A DNA stretch of 64,000 nt from contig NZ_AP027922.1 in the NCBI RefSeq assembly GCF_030296835.1, positions 3,596,001 through 3,660,000 of the forward strand, written 5' to 3'. The stretch is from Pseudoalteromonas sp. MM1 (GTDB taxonomy: Bacteria > Pseudomonadota > Gammaproteobacteria > Enterobacterales > Alteromonadaceae). Positions 61,186-64,000 of the stretch are shown one piece after another (within the stretch, counting starts at the first letter, position 1; each line of letters opens with the position of its first letter). The notes under the pieces are model-generated. The model saw nothing but the letters and a program-made list of their open reading frames with translations. It made no database searches and was not told the origin of the DNA. Made by a program: the position numbers and the translations under genes.

Positions 61186-61950
61186 CTAATCAATAATCTC
61201 TGCACAAATTAGTTTTACACCACACGCCTCAATCGCTTTGCGTTTATCATCTGCTAAGCCAGTATCGGTTATTAAAGTGGTTACTATTTTCCACGGTAAT
61301 TCTAAATTTGGTATTTTTCGGCCAATCTTATCTGATTCAACCATAACGATTACTTCGCGGGCTGCTTTTGCCATTACTTGGCTTAAGCCGACTAACTCAT
61401 TAAAGGTAGTAGTACCGCGTTTTACGTCTATGCCGTCAGCACCAATAAATAGCTGATCAAAGTCATAAGAGCATAATACGTTTTCGGCAACTTGCCCCTG
61501 AAACGACTCAGAATGTGGATCCCACGTACCGCCGGTCATTAAAAGTGTTGGCTCGTTTTCAAGTGAAAGTAAACGGCTCGCCACTTTAATCGCATTAGTC
61601 ATTACAACTAACCCGCGTTTACTTGCAAGTTCTGGGATCATGGCCGCCGTAGTACGCCCGCTATCAATAATAATGCGGTTATGATCTTTTATAAGAGCAG
61701 CTGCAGCCTTAGCTATTGCTACTTTTCGCTTAGAGTCTATTTCGTCACTTACAATTTCTTTAGGCAGTGCAATAGCACCGCCGTAACGGCGCAGTAACAG
61801 GCCACTTTTTTCAAGCGCGGTTAAATCTTTACGAATGGTTACTTCAGATGTTTGAAACTGCTCAGCAAGCTTTTCTACAGCCACTTCACCTAGCTCATTT
61901 ACCTGAGTAAGTATTAAATAACGACGCTGCTGTGTGTTTCGTTTAGTCAT
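61186..61950 (-). CDS. DeoR-family regulator upstream of glmS
   Basis: This 254-residue protein has the DeoR helix-turn-helix VEKLAEQFQTSEVTIRKDLT and a sugar-phosphate-binding domain with IIIDSGRTTAAMIPELASKR and FIGADGIDVKRGTTTFNELV. It resembles GlpR/AgaR/GlmR-type repressors. Upstream inverted repeats of GTTTCGTTT, including one inside its first codons, are the likely operators, so it is probably autoregulated. It controls amino-sugar synthesis with glmS, by position. Start codon ATG at 61950, weak ribosome site. Confidence 0.9.
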   Translation of the reverse strand: MTKRNTQQRRYLILTQVNELGEVAVEKLAEQFQTSEVTIRKDLTALEKSGLLLRRYGGAIALPKEIVSDEIDSKRKVAIAKAAAALIKDHNRIIIDSGRTTAAMIPELASKRGLVVMTNAIKVASRLLSLENEPTLLMTGGTWDPHSESFQGQVAENVLCSYDFDQLFIGADGIDVKRGTTTFNELVGLSQVMAKAAREVIVMVESDKIGRKIPNLELPWKIVTTLITDTGLADDKRKAIEACGVKLICAEIID

Positions 61951-61965
61951 AAAGTAAGATATTAA

Positions 61966-62001
61966 GTTTCGTTTCGAAAGATGTGCAATTTTAAACGAAA
62001 C
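61966..62001. promoter_or_regulatory. Inverted GTTTCGTTT/AAACGAAAC operator of the DeoR regulator
   Basis: GTTTCGTTT (61966-61974) and AAACGAAAC (61993-62001) are exact complements. The left arm continues into TTTCGAAAG. A third half-site GTTTCGTTT lies at 61936-61944 inside the gene start. These match the DeoR-family TTTC-rich operator style. Confidence 0.65.
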
Positions 62002-62103
62002 AAGTTAAATGGCAAGTGAACGAGCAAAAATAAAGCAGCTTTCAACGAGTAATAATAAAGGTAAAATAGCTTTAGCATCTCTTAACTAAACAAAGAAACC
62101 ATA

Positions 62104-62631
62104 ATGCAGCCATTTAATAGCTTAAACAAAGAGCTTTTAGCCCTACGTAAACAAACAGGAGAGATATGCCGACTCTTTAATAAAAGCCCGAGTAAAGGTA
62201 ATTTAAAGCGTATTAAAGAACTATTCGCCCAATGCGGTGAAGGGGTAATTATAGAATCAGGTTTTCATTGCGATTATGGTAATCAAATAACGATTGGTGA
62301 TCGTAGCTTCATAAATATTAATTGTACTGTATTAGATGCCCCAATTAGTGAAGCTTCAATAACAATTGGTGATGACTGTTTAGTTGGGCCAAACGTTCAG
62401 TTGTTAGCGGTATCCCATGCTGTTAACCCTACACAGCGGCTCAATAAAGAAAATTTTGCATCACCCATCACAATAGGTAATAACGTGTGGATTGGCGCGG
62501 GAGTTATTGTGTTAGCGGGTGTTACCATTGGCGATAACGCAGTAGTTGGCGCGGGTTCTGTCGTTACCAAAAATGTAGAGGCAAATACAGTTGTTGCGGG
62601 TAATCCCGCCCGAGAAATAAGAACACTATAA
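62104..62631 (+). CDS. Hexapeptide-repeat sugar O-acetyltransferase
   Basis: The protein has 175 residues. The left-handed beta-helix hexapeptide pattern is clear from residue 50 (GNQITIGDRSFININCTVLD; ITIGDDCLVGPNVQLL; ITIGNNVWIGAGVIVLAGVT; GDNAVVGAGSVVTKNV). It ends with NTVVAGNPAREIRTL, like maltose/galactoside acetyltransferases of the MaaA/LacA/NodL type. A His of the AVSHAVNPTQR segment is the catalytic base. It acetylates a sugar or related acceptor with acetyl-CoA. It is divergent from the DeoR regulator, so its promoter may share the operator region. Confidence 0.88.
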   Translation: MQPFNSLNKELLALRKQTGEICRLFNKSPSKGNLKRIKELFAQCGEGVIIESGFHCDYGNQITIGDRSFININCTVLDAPISEASITIGDDCLVGPNVQLLAVSHAVNPTQRLNKENFASPITIGNNVWIGAGVIVLAGVTIGDNAVVGAGSVVTKNVEANTVVAGNPAREIRTL

Positions 62632-62833
62632 TTTTAATCAATATGTTTTTTTAGCGTTGGGAGTCACTAGATCGCCTGACCTAGATGGTAGGTGTTGGGT
62701 GGGTATGTATTACGTGTGCTTATTTTACTTTTATTCAGATAGCCAAAATACTATTCACAAAGAGGCGCTTCGCTTAGGAGACGCTACGCTTTAGAGAAGA
62801 AAATGCTGAATATTACTTTCCTTCAGACGCAAA

Positions 62834-62861
62834 AAAGCCGCTTCATTTCTGAAGCGGCTTT
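62834..62861 (-). terminator. rRNA terminator hairpin, copy 1
   Basis: AAAGCCGCTTC/ATTTCT/GAAGCGGCTTT; reading the minus strand, T run follows. Identical stem to the copies at 63104 and 63379. Confidence 0.85.
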
Positions 62862-63103
62862 CTCGTATTTGGATCCAGTGCGTTACGCAGTAGAATGTCG
62901 TGGTGCCCACAGAGGTAGCGAGCCACATAGCAAAGTACCCTTAATGTTTTTTAATGGGATTCAATGGGCACTGAGGTGGTCGTCGCGTTCTTTTACCCGT
63001 GGGTTTCGTGATACTCAACCCACGCTACGAAGTACAGGTTGACGCTGTGCAGCTGATAACTGACGGCTGATAGCTAATATTTTTACTTTCCTTCAGACGC
63101 AAA

Positions 63104-63131
63104 AAAGCCGCTTCATTTCTGAAGCGGCTTT
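63104..63131 (-). terminator. rRNA terminator hairpin, copy 2
   Basis: Same 11-bp stem as copies 1 and 3, 270 bp from copy 1. On the minus strand it ends in six Ts. Confidence 0.85.
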
Positions 63132-63378
63132 CTCGTATTTGGAGTCGGTGCGCTACGCAGTAGAATGTCGTGGTGCCCACAGCGGTAGTAGCCACATAGC
63201 AAAGTACTCTTAATGTTTTTAATGGGATTCACTGGGCACTGAGGTGGCCGTCGCGTTCTTTTACCCGTGGATTTCGTGATACTCAACCCACGCTACGAAG
63301 TACAGGTTGACGCTGTGCAGCTGATAACTGATGGCTGATAGCTAATAGCTAATATTTTTACTTTCCTTAAGACGCAAA

Positions 63379-63406
63379 AAAGCCGCTTCATTTCTGAAGC
63401 GGCTTT
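63379..63406 (-). terminator. rRNA terminator hairpin, copy 3, nearest to 5S
   Basis: Same stem, starting 13 bp after the 5S 3' end. It is the first terminator the rRNA transcript meets. Confidence 0.88.
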
Positions 63407-63418
63407 CTTTTATTTGAA

Positions 63419-63535
63419 GCCTGGTAATGTCCTACTTTCACATAGCAAATGCTACACTATCATCGGCGCTGTTTCGTTTCACTACTGAGTTCGGCATGGA
63501 GTCAGGTGGGTCCAAAACGCTATTGTCACCAAGCA
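63419..63535 (-). rRNA. rrf: 5S ribosomal RNA
   Basis: On the minus strand the molecule begins with TGCTTGGTGAC and ends with a complementary GGCTT-type 3' end. Inside are GGACCCACCTGACTCCATGC, CGAACTCAGTAGTGAAACG and GCGCCGATGATAGTGT. These are the usual 5S loop sequences. Length is about 117 nt; ends are fixed by pairing of the terminal arms. Confidence 0.93.
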
Positions 63536-63737
63536 AATTTGGTGCAAAGGATTAATGACAAGCACGTAGTGCTGCTTTTTCCTTTGCGCAAGGTGCCTCA
63601 ATGTTAACGCTACGCGCTAAGAGTCACCTCATAAATCTGGAAAATATCTGATAATATTTTTTAAGTCTTTCTAAGTAATATCTACTTTAGTCATTAACTT
63701 CTGTCTAAACTGTCGCATAAAACGCGTTTGGCGTTGT

Positions 63738-64000
<263 letters not shown>

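Larger units (their letters stand above)
62808..63418. repeat. Tandem direct repeat downstream of the rRNA operon
   Basis: Two nearly complete units of about 270-275 bp and a partial third are in direct orientation. Each starts with TACTTTCCTTCAGACGC or TTTCCTTAAGACGC and a terminator hairpin, then a fixed block including CAGTAGAATGTCGTGGTGCC and GTACAGGTTGACGCTGTGCA. It lies just after the 3' end of the 5S rRNA. Internal ORFs are spurious. The flank 62632-62807 shows nothing clear. Confidence 0.85.

Noticed and set aside
62803..63042. 79-codon ORF in the rRNA-downstream repeat
   Set aside because: It spans the terminator hairpin and repeat block; other copies of the repeat do not keep the frame open.
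62808..63418. CRISPR array
   Set aside because: Repeat units are about 270 bp, not 25-40 bp, with no spacers and no cas genes.

Overview
The window looks like a chromosome segment of a marine gammaproteobacterium close to Pseudoalteromonas (order Alteromonadales). The base composition is AT-rich. There are several large TonB-dependent receptors, tricorn-like and zinc-metallopeptidase exoproteins, Fur, Zur and Pho-type sites, and the end of an rRNA operon. The genus is inferred from gene style; no search was run.

Layout. 1-7.3 kb: the 3' part of a zinc metallopeptidase, a PhzF-like isomerase, a type IV pilin paired with a half-size PilC/GspF-like protein, a PQ-loop membrane protein, a Fur-box PepSY protein, and a TPR lipoprotein whose ribosome binding site lies inside a perfect hairpin. 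7.3-16.4 kb: a surface peptidase/beta-propeller protein, a MITE-like element, a pair of PH-domain membrane proteins, a hexose-6-phosphate mutarotase, a MarR regulator, a porin and a DUF454 protein. 16.4-22.4 kb: a Fur-box iron module (PepSY, DUF2271, DUF4198, TonB receptor) and a lipoprotein made of nine 18-residue repeats. 22.5-30.5 kb: a Kef-type antiporter, two small membrane/secreted proteins, a decayed lipoprotein gene not visible as an intact ORF, and two tandem alkaline phosphatases behind a Pho-box-like site.

30.5-42.0 kb is the most interesting region. It holds a TonB receptor, SSS symporter, GH31 glycosidase, TauE/SafE exporter, GntR regulator, aldo/keto reductase, Fe(II)/2-oxoglutarate dioxygenase and YeiH-type exporter. 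Related palindromes (core GTCTT-TA-AAGAC) precede the receptor, the glycosidase and the reductase-dioxygenase-exporter operon. Together they suggest one regulon that imports a sulfonated sugar glycoside (sulfoquinovoside is the leading candidate), hydrolyses it, cleaves the C-S bond with oxygen, reduces the aldehyde to a sugar and exports the sulfite. The GH31 lacks most of the known sulfoquinovosidase signature, so the substrate is open.

42.6-47.1 kb is accessory: a RhuM protein, a lone winged-helix antitoxin-like regulator, a homocysteine methyltransferase and a KAP P-loop NTPase. 47.2-56.5 kb: an esterase whose start codon abuts a 264-bp MITE, then a zinc module (MerC protein divergent from a His-rich TonB receptor and an AztD-like propeller lipoprotein, with two Zur-like boxes between them), a tricorn protease and a second copy of the MITE. 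56.5-64 kb: a DEAD-box helicase, an esterase-TPR protein, glmS with a DeoR-family regulator and its likely operator, an acetyltransferase, a tandem repeat carrying three copies of one terminator, and the 5S and 3' end of 23S rRNA on the minus strand.
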